A stretch of 64,000 nt of DNA, from contig JBJYXV010000063.1 of assembly GCA_046260155.1 (NCBI GenBank), positions 186,001 through 250,000 on the forward strand, read 5' to 3'. Under the pieces are notes generated by a model. That model saw nothing but the letters and a program-made list of their open reading frames with translations. It was not told the origin of the DNA and ran no database searches. This DNA comes from PFL25 sp046260155 (GTDB taxonomy: Bacteria; Chloroflexota; Anaerolineae; Anaerolineales; UBA4823). Positions 43,733 through 52,626 of the stretch are shown in pieces (the stretch's first letter is position 1; each line of letters starts with the position of its first letter). The translations under genes and the position numbers were made by a program.

Positions 43733-46144
43733 ATGAAATACCAGATCAAAAATGTGGTGGTTATCGGCGCTGGGACAATGGGGGCTGGCATTGCCGCTCA
43801 CCTTGCAAATACTGGTGTGCCAGTCACTTTGCTGGATATTGTTCCGCGCAAGTTGACCACCGAGGAAGAGAAAAAAGGCTTAAGTTTAAATGATCGAAAA
43901 GTCAGGAATCGCATTGTCCAGCAGGGGTTTGAACGGGTATTAAAATCCCGGCCAGCCAGTTTTTTTACTCCGGAATTTGCAGCCATGGTATCCCTGGGAA
44001 ACCTGGATGATGATTTTGAAGTGATCAAAGATGCAGATTGGGTCGTGGAAGCAATAGTTGAAAACCTGGAGATCAAGCGAGATTTGATGGCAAAGATCGA
44101 CCAGGTGCGGGGGGAAACCACAATCATAAGCACCAACACATCCGGTATACCGGTCACTTCGATTGCTGAAGGACTATCCAAGAGTTTCCGCCAGCATTTC
44201 TTGGGAACCCACTTTTTCAACCCGCCTCGCTACATGAAATTAGTCGAGTTGATCGCAACGAAGGATACAGACCAAGCAGTGATGGAATTCATGAGTCATT
44301 TCCTGGAATACCGGCTTGGTAAAGGGGTGGTGGTCGCGAAAGACACTCCGAATTTTATCGCCAATCGTCTTGGTTTTGCCAGTGGTGCCTTTGCACTGGA
44401 TTATATTATTGAACATGATTATACGGTTGAAGAAGTTGATGCTATCACCGGACCGGTGATTGGCCGTCCAAAGACAGCAACTTTTCGCTTAATTGATCTC
44501 GTCGGGATTGATGTTTGGGAGCATGTTGCATTGAATTTGGCACCTGCAATTCCCAACGATAAGCAGGCATTGCGCTATCTCAAGTCCGAACCTCCGAACA
44601 ACCTGATCCACTCCATGGTTGAGAAGGGTTGGTTAGGCAACAAGACCAAACAGGGATTTTATAAGCAGGTCCTGAAGGAAGGTGGTGGAAAAGAGTTTTG
44701 GGTGCTCGACATGCAAACCTTGGAATATGCACCCCCGACCAAACCCAAATTTGATTCCATTGGAAACGCTAAAGATGAGGATGATTATGCTTCGCGCTTG
44801 AAATTAATGCTAAGCGGTGAAGATCGTGCAGCTGACCTGGTTCGGGCGATCACCTACCAGGGCTTGGCATATGCTTCTCAACGTGTTCCAGAGATTGCTG
44901 ATACACCCAAACCGATCGATGATGCCTTGCGTTGGGGTTTCAATCATGAAGCTGGGCCGTTTGAAACATGGGATATACTGGGGGTAGAGGGGACTCTCGA
45001 ACAGATCAAATCTTCCGGTTATGAACCAGCACCATGGGTTGATGAGATGCTTGGCAAGGGTCACGATTCCTTCTACACCTATGAAAATGGAAGAAAAACA
45101 GGTGTCTACCATCCAGGCCTTGGTGATTACCAGGTGCTGGGTCCTTCTAAGGGTATGATTTACCTCGAAGGGCAAACCTTGATCGATAAGAATCCTGGAG
45201 CAAAACTCTGGGACATGGGTGATGGAGTTGCTTGCGTTGAATTCTGTTCGAAGATGAACGCCCTGGATGAAGACCTCCTAACGATGATAGTCAAGGGATT
45301 GGACAGGGTTGAGAAAGACTTCGAAGGAATGGTTTTGGGCACCCAGGCTGATAATTTTTCTGCCGGCGCGAATTTATTTATGGTGGTGATGTTGGCCCAG
45401 AATGAAGACTGGGATGGCTTAGAATTGGCAGTAAAAACCCTCCAGGATATCAACCAACGCATGCGCTATTCGATAAAGCCAGTTGTTGCTGCACCAGCAG
45501 GATTGGCATTGGGAGGTGGATTAGAGATTATCATGCATACCAACCGGGTTGTGGCAGGAGCGGAATTATACACAGGGCAGGTGGAGATTGGGCCTGGTGT
45601 CATCCCGGCTGGTGGAGGAACAAAAGAGCTCCTGCGACGCATCTTAAATCCCGCCATGCGTGTAGAGAATGCTGAACCACTGCCATTCCTGGGAAAGATA
45701 CTCATCTTATTAGCGCAAGCAAAAGTTGCTACGAGTGCTGAAGAAGCAAGACAGTTCGGTTTCCTCAGCCCTTGCGACAGGGTAGTGTTGAACAGGGATC
45801 ATCTGCTGGCAGAAGCGAAAAAGGAAGTGCTCAATATGGTCAGCACAGGTTATGTGCCCCCTCTGCCAGAGAAGATTTACGCAGCAGGTCGTGATTTATT
45901 GGCTACTGCGCAAATCAGGATCTTCATGTTCCAGAGTGGAAAATACATGACAGATCACGAAGCATTGATCATGGATAAAGCTGCTCATGTGATGACAGGA
46001 GGAGGGCTGAGCCGACCAACTTGGGTTGACGAACAATACATCTTGGATCTAGAAAGAGAGGCTTTTCTCTCCCTATGTGGTGAAGAAAAAACTCAAGAAA
46101 GAATGTGGCATATTTTACGCACTGGAAAACCATTGAGGAATTAG
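43733..46144 (+). CDS. fadN: FadN-type 3-hydroxyacyl-CoA dehydrogenase / enoyl-CoA hydratase
   Basis: The 803-residue protein has, N-terminal to C-terminal, the NAD-binding motif VVIGAGTMGAGIAAHLA, the catalytic His in GTHFFNPPRYMKLVEL, two C-terminal hydroxyacyl-CoA dehydrogenase domains (to about 420) and a crotonase domain (about 480-720). The crotonase oxyanion region is FSAGANL and the GGGLEIIM Glu is kept. The order, dehydrogenase first, matches FadN of Bacillus rather than FadB of Escherichia. It does the hydration and second oxidation of beta-oxidation. Two ATGs lie in tandem; 43733 has the better spacing to GGAGG. Confidence 0.93.
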   Translation: MKYQIKNVVVIGAGTMGAGIAAHLANTGVPVTLLDIVPRKLTTEEEKKGLSLNDRKVRNRIVQQGFERVLKSRPASFFTPEFAAMVSLGNLDDDFEVIKDADWVVEAIVENLEIKRDLMAKIDQVRGETTIISTNTSGIPVTSIAEGLSKSFRQHFLGTHFFNPPRYMKLVELIATKDTDQAVMEFMSHFLEYRLGKGVVVAKDTPNFIANRLGFASGAFALDYIIEHDYTVEEVDAITGPVIGRPKTATFRLIDLVGIDVWEHVALNLAPAIPNDKQALRYLKSEPPNNLIHSMVEKGWLGNKTKQGFYKQVLKEGGGKEFWVLDMQTLEYAPPTKPKFDSIGNAKDEDDYASRLKLMLSGEDRAADLVRAITYQGLAYASQRVPEIADTPKPIDDALRWGFNHEAGPFETWDILGVEGTLEQIKSSGYEPAPWVDEMLGKGHDSFYTYENGRKTGVYHPGLGDYQVLGPSKGMIYLEGQTLIDKNPGAKLWDMGDGVACVEFCSKMNALDEDLLTMIVKGLDRVEKDFEGMVLGTQADNFSAGANLFMVVMLAQNEDWDGLELAVKTLQDINQRMRYSIKPVVAAPAGLALGGGLEIIMHTNRVVAGAELYTGQVEIGPGVIPAGGGTKELLRRILNPAMRVENAEPLPFLGKILILLAQAKVATSAEEARQFGFLSPCDRVVLNRDHLLAEAKKEVLNMVSTGYVPPLPEKIYAAGRDLLATAQIRIFMFQSGKYMTDHEALIMDKAAHVMTGGGLSRPTWVDEQYILDLEREAFLSLCGEEKTQERMWHILRTGKPLRN

Positions 46145-46155
46145 GAGAGATAGCA

Positions 46156-47358
46156 ATGACAAAACTAGATACAAACCGGGAAGCAGTTATCGTTGCTGCT
46201 GCACGTACAGCTGTTGGCAAGGCAAAACGGGGAAGCTTAGCAACAGTACGGCCGGATGATATGGCAACTGAAGTGGTTCGTGATCTGGTGAAAAGGGTGG
46301 ATGGTTTGGATCCTGCACAAATTGATGATGTGATCCTCGGTTGTGCTTTTCCAGAAGGTCAACAAGGGATGAACGTGGCACGTATGGTTGCCCTACAGGC
46401 AGGATTACCTGACTCCGTTCCTGGAGAGACAGTTAATCGCTTTTGTTCTTCAGGATTGCAAACAATTGCCCATGCCGCACATGCAATTCTGGTTGGCGAA
46501 GCTGAGACGATCATCGCCGGTGGAACTGAATCAATGACCATGATACCCATGGGTGGTTTGCGATATGCCCCGAATCCGTATTTTGTAGAGGGATCTCCCG
46601 AAGTTTATACTGAAATGGGAATCACAGCTGAGAACGTGGCGGAGAAATTCGGTATTTCCAGGGAGGACCAGGATGTTTTCTCACTGCGCAGCCATCAAAA
46701 GGCTCATCACGCGGTTGAAAGCGGGTTATTCGATCCAGAAATTGCACCTTTGGAAGTTGAGATCATCGAACCTGGACCAAATGGCAGTGCTGCTACAAGT
46801 CGTTCCTATATATTCAAGCGTGATGAAGGTCCACGAGCGGATACTTCGCTGGAAGCACTCGCCAAATTGAGGTCAGCGTTCAAGGTTGATGGTACAGTCA
46901 CAGCAGGGAATTCTTCGCAAATGTCGGATGGTGCCGCGGGGGTAGTCGTGATGTCACGTGAAAGAGCTGATAATCTTGGCATTAAACCATTGGTGAGATA
47001 TGTCGCTCATGCTGTTGGTGGGGTACCTCCAGAGCTAATGGGCATTGGACCAACAGTCGCTGTTCCAAGAGTTCTCAAGCAGGCAGGTTTATCCCTGGAA
47101 GATATCGGGTTGATCGAGTTGAATGAAGCATTTGCTGCCCAGAGTTTAGCGGTGATACGTGAATTAGGTCTGGATGAAGAGATCACGAATGTGAATGGTG
47201 GTGCAATTGCCTTGGGGCACCCTCTCGGCTGCACCGGTGCCAAGCTAACCACCCAATTGATTTACGAAATGAAAAGACGGAATGTCCAGTTTGGAATGGT
47301 TACGATGTGCATTGGCGGTGGGATGGGCGCTGCAGGTATCTTTGAAAATATCAATTAA
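46156..47358 (+). CDS. fadA: Acetyl-CoA acyltransferase (thiolase)
   Basis: The 400-residue thiolase has the nucleophile Cys in NRFCSSGLQTIA, the catalytic His in GGAIALGHPLGCTGAK and the base Cys in TMCIGGGMGAAG. It cleaves 3-ketoacyl-CoA with CoA to acetyl-CoA and a shortened acyl-CoA, the last step of the cycle. ATG 46156 has GGAGA upstream. It begins 11 bases after fadN. The usual FadA-FadN pairing is preserved. Confidence 0.96.
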   Translation: MTKLDTNREAVIVAAARTAVGKAKRGSLATVRPDDMATEVVRDLVKRVDGLDPAQIDDVILGCAFPEGQQGMNVARMVALQAGLPDSVPGETVNRFCSSGLQTIAHAAHAILVGEAETIIAGGTESMTMIPMGGLRYAPNPYFVEGSPEVYTEMGITAENVAEKFGISREDQDVFSLRSHQKAHHAVESGLFDPEIAPLEVEIIEPGPNGSAATSRSYIFKRDEGPRADTSLEALAKLRSAFKVDGTVTAGNSSQMSDGAAGVVVMSRERADNLGIKPLVRYVAHAVGGVPPELMGIGPTVAVPRVLKQAGLSLEDIGLIELNEAFAAQSLAVIRELGLDEEITNVNGGAIALGHPLGCTGAKLTTQLIYEMKRRNVQFGMVTMCIGGGMGAAGIFENIN

Positions 47359-47373
47359 ACAGGAGAAATTCCA

Positions 47374-47706
47374 ATGGATGATGAAATTACTATAGTAGAA
47401 ATGATGAACCGGATGCCGAAAGCTTTTCTGCCTGAAAAAGCTGGCGATTTGGAAGCGGTGATCCAATACCATCTGACAGGTGCGGAAGCCGGGGATTGGA
47501 TCGTTAGAATAGGGGATGGAAAATGTGATGTCGAGCAGGGAGAGACGGGTGATGCTACCATGACTCTCTTCGCAGATTCCCAGGATTATAAAGATATTAT
47601 CCTCGGAAAACTCGATCCGATGACCGCCTTCATGCAGCAAAAGGTCAAATTGCAGGGCAATCTCAACATGGCGTTGGGATTAACCAAATATTTCAAACTC
47701 AGGTAA
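47374..47706 (+). CDS. SCP2 sterol-carrier-type lipid-binding protein
   Basis: The 110-residue SCP2-fold protein (VIQYHLTGAEAGDWIVRIGDGKC, then MTLFADSQDYKDIILGK, then AFMQQKVKLQGNLNMALGL) probably binds fatty acyl chains or acyl-CoA. It is the last gene of the beta-oxidation operon, 15 bases after fadA. The family is known from such operons, where a lipid-carrier role is assumed. A terminator follows. Confidence 0.92.
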   Translation: MDDEITIVEMMNRMPKAFLPEKAGDLEAVIQYHLTGAEAGDWIVRIGDGKCDVEQGETGDATMTLFADSQDYKDIILGKLDPMTAFMQQKVKLQGNLNMALGLTKYFKLR

Positions 47707-47741
47707 GCTTGATTTATTAACCAGAGCGTTCGAAAATTTAT

Positions 47742-47769
47742 AGGGAGTGTCAATAATCCGGCACTCCCT
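47742..47769. terminator. Bidirectional terminator between operon end and proS
   Basis: AGGGAGTG at 47742-47749 pairs with CACTCCCT at 47762-47769 across a 12-base loop, between the SCP2 and proS stop codons. The tail is TTCGCTTTCTT on the plus strand and ATAAATTTT on the minus strand. Confidence 0.75.
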
Positions 47770-47792
47770 CTTCGCTTTCTTGATCCTGTGTA

Positions 47793-49592
47793 CTATTCTT
47801 CAAAGGGAATAGAAATTACCATCCTGTCCAGGTCATCCTGCATTCCAGTGATGATCTCCTTGACATGCTCAACGGCAGTCTCTATGGGGACGATGTTTTT
47901 CTCTTTCAATTCCCGTCTCTTTATCTCGATTCCACCAGCCTTGAGGGCTCTGTTGCTGACTGTCACTCGGATCGGAATACCAATTAAATCTGCATCGTTA
48001 AATTTTACTCCCGGACTTTCCTGGCGATCGTCAAACAGGATTTCAAACCCCGAGGTCTGAAATTCCTGATAAAGTCGATCTGCGATCACGACAGGATCGT
48101 ATTCATCCCTTTCTTCATCCTGGCCCGATTTGGATTTACTTGGTAAGACGATCAGATGGACTGAATATGGGGCGATTGAGATCGGCCAGATGATCCCAAA
48201 GTCATCATGGTGTTCTTCAACCACAGAAGCCATCAACCTGCCTGAACCAATGCCATAAGAGCCCATGATGACCGGTTTTAAATTACCTTCAGCGTCCAAG
48301 AAATTTGCGCCCATCGATTCGCTAAAATGGGTGCCAAGTTTGAAGATATTTCCTACTTCTACGCCGCGTTGAATGATCATCGTGTGACCACATTCCGGGC
48401 AGCTGCTGCCTTCTTCTGCGACCGCGATATCCGCGACCACGTCAGCTGTGTAATCACGTCCATAGTTTACATTGCGAAAATGAAAGCCCACTTCATTTGC
48501 ACCAGCAACCAGGTTGGGTGAGTCTGGAATTACATCGTCTACCACTACCAGGGTTTTCGTGAGACCTCTCGGAGAAGCATAACCTGGGACTGCACCAGAG
48601 GCGATTATTTCCTCCTCCAGTGCAGGTCGCATCTCTTTCGCGTTCACTATGTTGGCAAGTTTTGTTTCGTTTAAGTCCATATCCCCGCGTACGATAGCCA
48701 AAACCAGCTGATTCGAGGATTCGTTCCCATCGAGGATTTGTGCCATAAGAAATACCGCCTTTGCAGTTCTGGAGCTCGGTATTTCTAAAAAATTTGCCAA
48801 ATCAGCGATTGTTTTCGTGTCAGGAGTAGCAACTTTCTCAATTTCCCGAGGTTCTTCGCTCGAGTGCGTCTCTTTTCTAAAGCGTGCAATTTGCCTGTTC
48901 GCTGCGTATCCGCAATTTTCACAAATCAAGAGAGTATCTTCGCCAATCGGAGTCAGGTACATGAATTCGTGCGCCATGCTGCCGCCCATGATGCCAACAT
49001 CAGACTTAAAAGATTTCACAGGCAGCCCACAACGATGGAAAATATCAAAATATGCCTGGTAATGGGCACGGTACTGCTTATCCAAACCAGCCTGGTCCAT
49101 ATCTAGACTGTAGCTATCTTTCATGGTGAATTCGCGCACGCGGATTAAACCTGCACGAGGGCGGGGATCATCGCGCCATTTGGTTTGAATGTGGTAAATC
49201 AACACAGGCAACTGGCGATATGAATGGATAGATTTTCTCACCAGATCAGTTACAACTTCCTCATGGGTCATGGCGAGCACCATATCGCGACCCGATTTGT
49301 CTTGAAAACGGCCCATTTCAGATCCGATTTTGTACCATCGTCCGGTTTCTTTCCATAATTCAGCAGGCTGGACGACAGGCATCAACAGTTCCTGACCGCC
49401 AATTGCATTGATTTCCTGGCGCATGATATTTTCTATCTTCGCCAGCACGCGCTTCGCTAACGGCAAATATGTAAAAATGCCTGCAGCGAGCTGCTGGATA
49501 TAACCTGCCCGAACGAGGAGCTTATGACTGGTGACCTCGGTATCGGCAGGTGCCTCCCGCAAGGTTTGGTTGAATAATTTACTCATTCTCAT
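47793..49592 (-). CDS. proS: Prolyl-tRNA synthetase
   Basis: The 599-residue bacterial-type ProS charges tRNA-Pro. Class II motif 2 (TKWRDDPRPRAGLIRVREF) and motif 3 (GSYGIGSGRLMASVVEEHHDD) are intact, the editing insertion lies between them (about 215-395), and the C-terminal anticodon domain follows (VKFNDADLIGIPIRVTV). ATG 49592 is used; another at 49586 is possible. It is the last gene of the long minus-strand array, but a hairpin and a 226-base gap separate it from the radical SAM gene, so it may have its own leader. Confidence 0.97.
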   Translation of the reverse strand: MRMSKLFNQTLREAPADTEVTSHKLLVRAGYIQQLAAGIFTYLPLAKRVLAKIENIMRQEINAIGGQELLMPVVQPAELWKETGRWYKIGSEMGRFQDKSGRDMVLAMTHEEVVTDLVRKSIHSYRQLPVLIYHIQTKWRDDPRPRAGLIRVREFTMKDSYSLDMDQAGLDKQYRAHYQAYFDIFHRCGLPVKSFKSDVGIMGGSMAHEFMYLTPIGEDTLLICENCGYAANRQIARFRKETHSSEEPREIEKVATPDTKTIADLANFLEIPSSRTAKAVFLMAQILDGNESSNQLVLAIVRGDMDLNETKLANIVNAKEMRPALEEEIIASGAVPGYASPRGLTKTLVVVDDVIPDSPNLVAGANEVGFHFRNVNYGRDYTADVVADIAVAEEGSSCPECGHTMIIQRGVEVGNIFKLGTHFSESMGANFLDAEGNLKPVIMGSYGIGSGRLMASVVEEHHDDFGIIWPISIAPYSVHLIVLPSKSKSGQDEERDEYDPVVIADRLYQEFQTSGFEILFDDRQESPGVKFNDADLIGIPIRVTVSNRALKAGGIEIKRRELKEKNIVPIETAVEHVKEIITGMQDDLDRMVISIPFEE

Positions 49593-49621
49593 TTGATACT
49601 GCTCCGTGAATTAAATAAATA

Positions 49622-49653
49622 ACACCCTCAAGTTCAATGGTTGCTGAGGGTGT
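49622..49653 (-). terminator. Hairpin upstream of proS
   Basis: On the minus strand ACACCCTCA pairs with TGAGGGTGT across a 14-base loop and is followed by TATTTATTT. It ends 30 bases before the proS start. It is either the terminator of the radical SAM transcript or an attenuator of proS; no T-box motif is seen. Confidence 0.65.
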
Positions 49654-49701
49654 ATTAATAATTAATACGCGAAAATTACTGAATAATCCTCAGCGAATTA
49701 G

Positions 49702-49717
49702 CGGCCCTCGTGGGCCG
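49702..49717 (-). repeat. GC-rich hairpin in the proS upstream region
   Basis: CGGCCC and GGGCCG form a perfect 6-bp stem with a four-base loop. Its role is unknown; it lies in the same 226-base leader as the hairpin at 49622-49653. Confidence 0.35.
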
Positions 49718-49818
49718 AGATGGATAAGGAAATTTTGGGTACTGAACAGTTTTTCTGGAGTACATGCTCACTAGTTTACCATTCCAGGATACCAAATGGA
49801 AGGTGTCCTCCAAACAAA

Positions 49819-50757
49819 TTATATAAACGCAAAGAATTTTGGACTTCTTTGATCAAGATTTGTCATTCCAGCAGAAATGGCAGCATCGACAACCGATTGG
49901 TATTCTCGGCTGGAAATGCGGCGATCTAATTCAGGATAACGATCGGCATGATAGGCTGGATGGTATTGATCCATGATATTCAGGTATGTTTGTGGCGAGA
50001 TCTCCTCGCTCAGGTAGGTGATGATCTCGTCTGAACCCGCAAGGTTATTTGGAAGAACCAGATGGCGGATGATCAGCCCACGCCGTGCAATACCATCATT
50101 GTCAACCTCCAAATCCCCGACCTGGCGGTGCATCTCTTTAACAGCTCGCCGGTTGATCTGCGGGTAATTGTGGATTCTAGAATACCGGTGTGCAATATCC
50201 GCATCACTGTATTTCATATCTGGCATGTAGATATCGAAAACGCCATCCAATAGTTTAAGCATGGGTACCGAATCATACCCGCCAGTGTTGTAGACCAGGG
50301 GAATATTTAATCCAGCTCGGGCTGCAACCAGGACAGAGGCAAGTATCTGTGGTATGACGTGGCTGGGTGATACAAAATTGATATTATGACAGCCGCGCTT
50401 CTGAAGGTCCAACATCATGCTTGCGATGATCTCCGGTTCAACTTCGTCGCCGTGATCTGTTTGGCTGATGTCGTGGTTCTGGCAATACTGGCAGCGCATA
50501 TTGCAGCGAGTAAAGAAAATGGTCCCCGAACCCCTGGTGCCACTCAAAGGAGTTTCTTCTCCAAAATGCGGACCGTAGCTGCTGATTTTTGCTAGAACCC
50601 CGGTGCGGCAGACACCCAATTTCCCCATTTTTCTATCGACTTGGCATTCCCAGGGACAGACATCACAGATCGACAGATGTACGTAAGCTTCTCGAACGCG
50701 GTCAGCTAATTGATCAGTTTCAAGGAGGTTCAGGTAAGCGGGATAAAGTTCATCCAT
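49819..50757 (-). CDS. PflX-like radical SAM protein
   Basis: The 312-residue radical SAM protein has the [4Fe-4S] motif CNMRCQYC (about residue 88). An upstream cysteine group (CDVCPWECQVD and GVCRTG) is typical of the PflX/AmmeMemoRadiSam-related family, annotated as pyruvate-formate-lyase-activating-enzyme homologues of unknown substrate. It has no glycyl-radical-enzyme partner here. Its ATG overlaps the thioesterase stop by eight bases, so it is translated with the genes above it in the array. The substrate is unknown. Confidence 0.85.
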   Translation of the reverse strand: MDELYPAYLNLLETDQLADRVREAYVHLSICDVCPWECQVDRKMGKLGVCRTGVLAKISSYGPHFGEETPLSGTRGSGTIFFTRCNMRCQYCQNHDISQTDHGDEVEPEIIASMMLDLQKRGCHNINFVSPSHVIPQILASVLVAARAGLNIPLVYNTGGYDSVPMLKLLDGVFDIYMPDMKYSDADIAHRYSRIHNYPQINRRAVKEMHRQVGDLEVDNDGIARRGLIIRHLVLPNNLAGSDEIITYLSEEISPQTYLNIMDQYHPAYHADRYPELDRRISSREYQSVVDAAISAGMTNLDQRSPKFFAFI

Positions 50758-51634
50758 GGGTAGTAACTATATTGGGGGAAAAATCTTCCAGCAGTGAATC
50801 AGGTATGCGGATCGGCCGGCCGGTCTCTAAATCGACCCAAACACTGTCTGTGTGTATCACCGCCAGCTTTTCTTGATCCGATTGACGTTGAATGAGGTAG
50901 TGGCGTGTGCCTGTTGAACGGCGGACATTAGAAGCCCAGGTTGAAATTAGCAGTTCATCCCCAAGTAGTGCAGGTTTAAGATACTGGATTTGATGCCTGC
51001 GGATAAAAATAGCGAAGCCCTGGTCGATCATCCGGGAGATTGGCCAGCCATACGAGGATATGACCTGCATACCGCAATTTTCGATATAGGTTAAATAGGT
51101 GGCATTATTTACGTGTTGCACGGGATCGAGATCATGCCATGCAACCTTATAATTCATTGAAAATATTTCTGAGGGTGGAGAAGGCAAGGGTGGAAATTTC
51201 TTTCTGGGTGGGAAAGATTCAGGTAGTCCTTCAGGGAAAAATGCATGTTTGATTTCCTCGGGGATCTTGGCTGGCAGATTCGTACCAGTCTCTAAGAAAA
51301 CCCAATCGGTTGATCCTCTGGCGACCAGTTCTTCGCTGCCTTGCAAATAAATTTCGTAAGCTCTCCTCGACCGCACGCGATGAAAGTCCAACACCCAGGT
51401 TTTGATGATCAATATGTCCCCATAATGTGTGGGTTTCAAATATTCAATATCCGTCTCGCGGATTAACCAGTAGCGGCTAATTTTATTGTATTGCTCACGA
51501 TCGTATCCGGCAGCTGCAGATGCATCAAAGGCGGCTTCCTGCATGTAACGCACGTAATTTGCATTATTTAGATGGCCAAATGCATCACATTCGTAGTGTC
51601 TGATACGAAATTTCCGGGTATGGATGAGAGACAT
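50750..51634 (-). CDS. Acyl-thioesterase with two hotdog domains
   Basis: The 294-residue protein has two 4HBT hotdog domains in tandem, each with the catalytic pattern Asp-x-x-x-His: YECDAFGHLNNANYVRYM (about 14-31) and WHDLDPVQHVNNATYLTYI (about 166-184). The arrangement resembles acyl-ACP/acyl-CoA thioesterases (FatA/YbgC-like). It releases free fatty acid from a CoA or ACP thioester. It follows the dehydrogenase stop by two bases; the functional link to the glycerate genes is unclear. Confidence 0.85.
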   Translation of the reverse strand: MSLIHTRKFRIRHYECDAFGHLNNANYVRYMQEAAFDASAAAGYDREQYNKISRYWLIRETDIEYLKPTHYGDILIIKTWVLDFHRVRSRRAYEIYLQGSEELVARGSTDWVFLETGTNLPAKIPEEIKHAFFPEGLPESFPPRKKFPPLPSPPSEIFSMNYKVAWHDLDPVQHVNNATYLTYIENCGMQVISSYGWPISRMIDQGFAIFIRRHQIQYLKPALLGDELLISTWASNVRRSTGTRHYLIQRQSDQEKLAVIHTDSVWVDLETGRPIRIPDSLLEDFSPNIVTTHG

Positions 51635-51636
51635 GT

Positions 51637-52626
51637 TTATGATTGATACACTTCAGGATTTACACAATAAGGTAGCGGTCTACCTTCAAGACCGGCAAGC
51701 AAGTTTTCACAAGCCCTGGATGCCATACTGCGCCTGGTATTCCAGGTGGCAGAACCGATGTGAGGTACAACCAGACAATTTTTTAGAGTGAACAGCTCAT
51801 TTTCAACAGGGAGTGGCTCCGGATCAGTCACATCCAATGCCGCACCGGCAATTAAATTGCTCTTCAAGGCATGAATTAAAGCGGTCTGATCAACGATCGG
51901 CCCACGCGAGGTATTGATCAACAGAGCTGTTGGTTTCATCAATCTAAGTGTGTCCTCATTTATCAGATGTCTTGTCTGGTCGGAGAGGGGTACATGCAGG
52001 GAGACAAAATCTGCTAATTGAAGCAGTTCCTCCAAGTCCACTTGTTGGGCGTTTAGTCTCTTGGCTAACTCTGGTTTTGGATTTGGATCAGTAAAAATGA
52101 TCTGCATGCCGAATCCACTCGCACGTTCGGCGACCGCGGTACCGATCTTGCCTGAACCGATAATGCCAATGGTTGCCCCGTTCAAATCCTTTCCCAACCA
52201 TCCAGTAGGAGACCAGGTCTTCCAACCACCCTGGCAGGCATCCAGATGGGCTTCGATTAAGCGTCTGGCAGCTGCCAGCAGGATCGCCATGGTCAAGTCA
52301 GCTGTGCCAGCTGTCAGGACACCCGGGGTATTGCCAACTGGAATACCTCGAGCAGTGCAGGCTTCAATGTCAATATTATCAAATCCAACTGCCATATTGC
52401 TGATGACTTTCAATTTAGGAGCTCTCGAGAGGAGAGCCTCATCTACTTTTATGGTCAATAATGTGAATAAACCATCAGCTTCCGCCAGGTGGGATTCTAA
52501 ACGCTCTGTCAGGTGATCACATTCTGGCGGTCCGATGACTGCCTCACATCGATTTTCCAATAATTCAAGCCAGCCATCAGGCAAAGCGTGTGACACGATA
52601 GCAACGGGTAAAGTTTGCTTGTTCAT
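51637..52626 (-). CDS. D-2-hydroxyacid dehydrogenase (glyoxylate/hydroxypyruvate reductase-like)
   Basis: The 329-residue enzyme has the NAD(P) motif IIGSGKIGTAVAERA (about 152-166) and the catalytic triad Arg (INTSRGPIVD), Glu (VTDPEPL) and His (VPHIGSAT). The sequence is closest to GyaR-type reductases that interconvert glyoxylate/glycolate or hydroxypyruvate/D-glycerate. Its start overlaps the glycerate kinase stop by one base (TAATG), which strongly suggests D-glycerate as substrate. It is part of the glycerate-metabolising block. Confidence 0.92.
   Translation of the reverse strand: MNKQTLPVAIVSHALPDGWLELLENRCEAVIGPPECDHLTERLESHLAEADGLFTLLTIKVDEALLSRAPKLKVISNMAVGFDNIDIEACTARGIPVGNTPGVLTAGTADLTMAILLAAARRLIEAHLDACQGGWKTWSPTGWLGKDLNGATIGIIGSGKIGTAVAERASGFGMQIIFTDPNPKPELAKRLNAQQVDLEELLQLADFVSLHVPLSDQTRHLINEDTLRLMKPTALLINTSRGPIVDQTALIHALKSNLIAGAALDVTDPEPLPVENELFTLKNCLVVPHIGSATWNTRRSMASRACENLLAGLEGRPLPYCVNPEVYQS

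Noticed and set aside
49593..49818. T-box riboswitch for proS
   Set aside because: Neither the conserved T-box sequence nor a specifier loop could be found on the minus strand.
51637..52626. 3-phosphoglycerate dehydrogenase (SerA) of serine synthesis
   Set aside because: The protein lacks the C-terminal regulatory domains and overlaps a glycerate kinase gene, which fits a glyoxylate/hydroxypyruvate reductase better.
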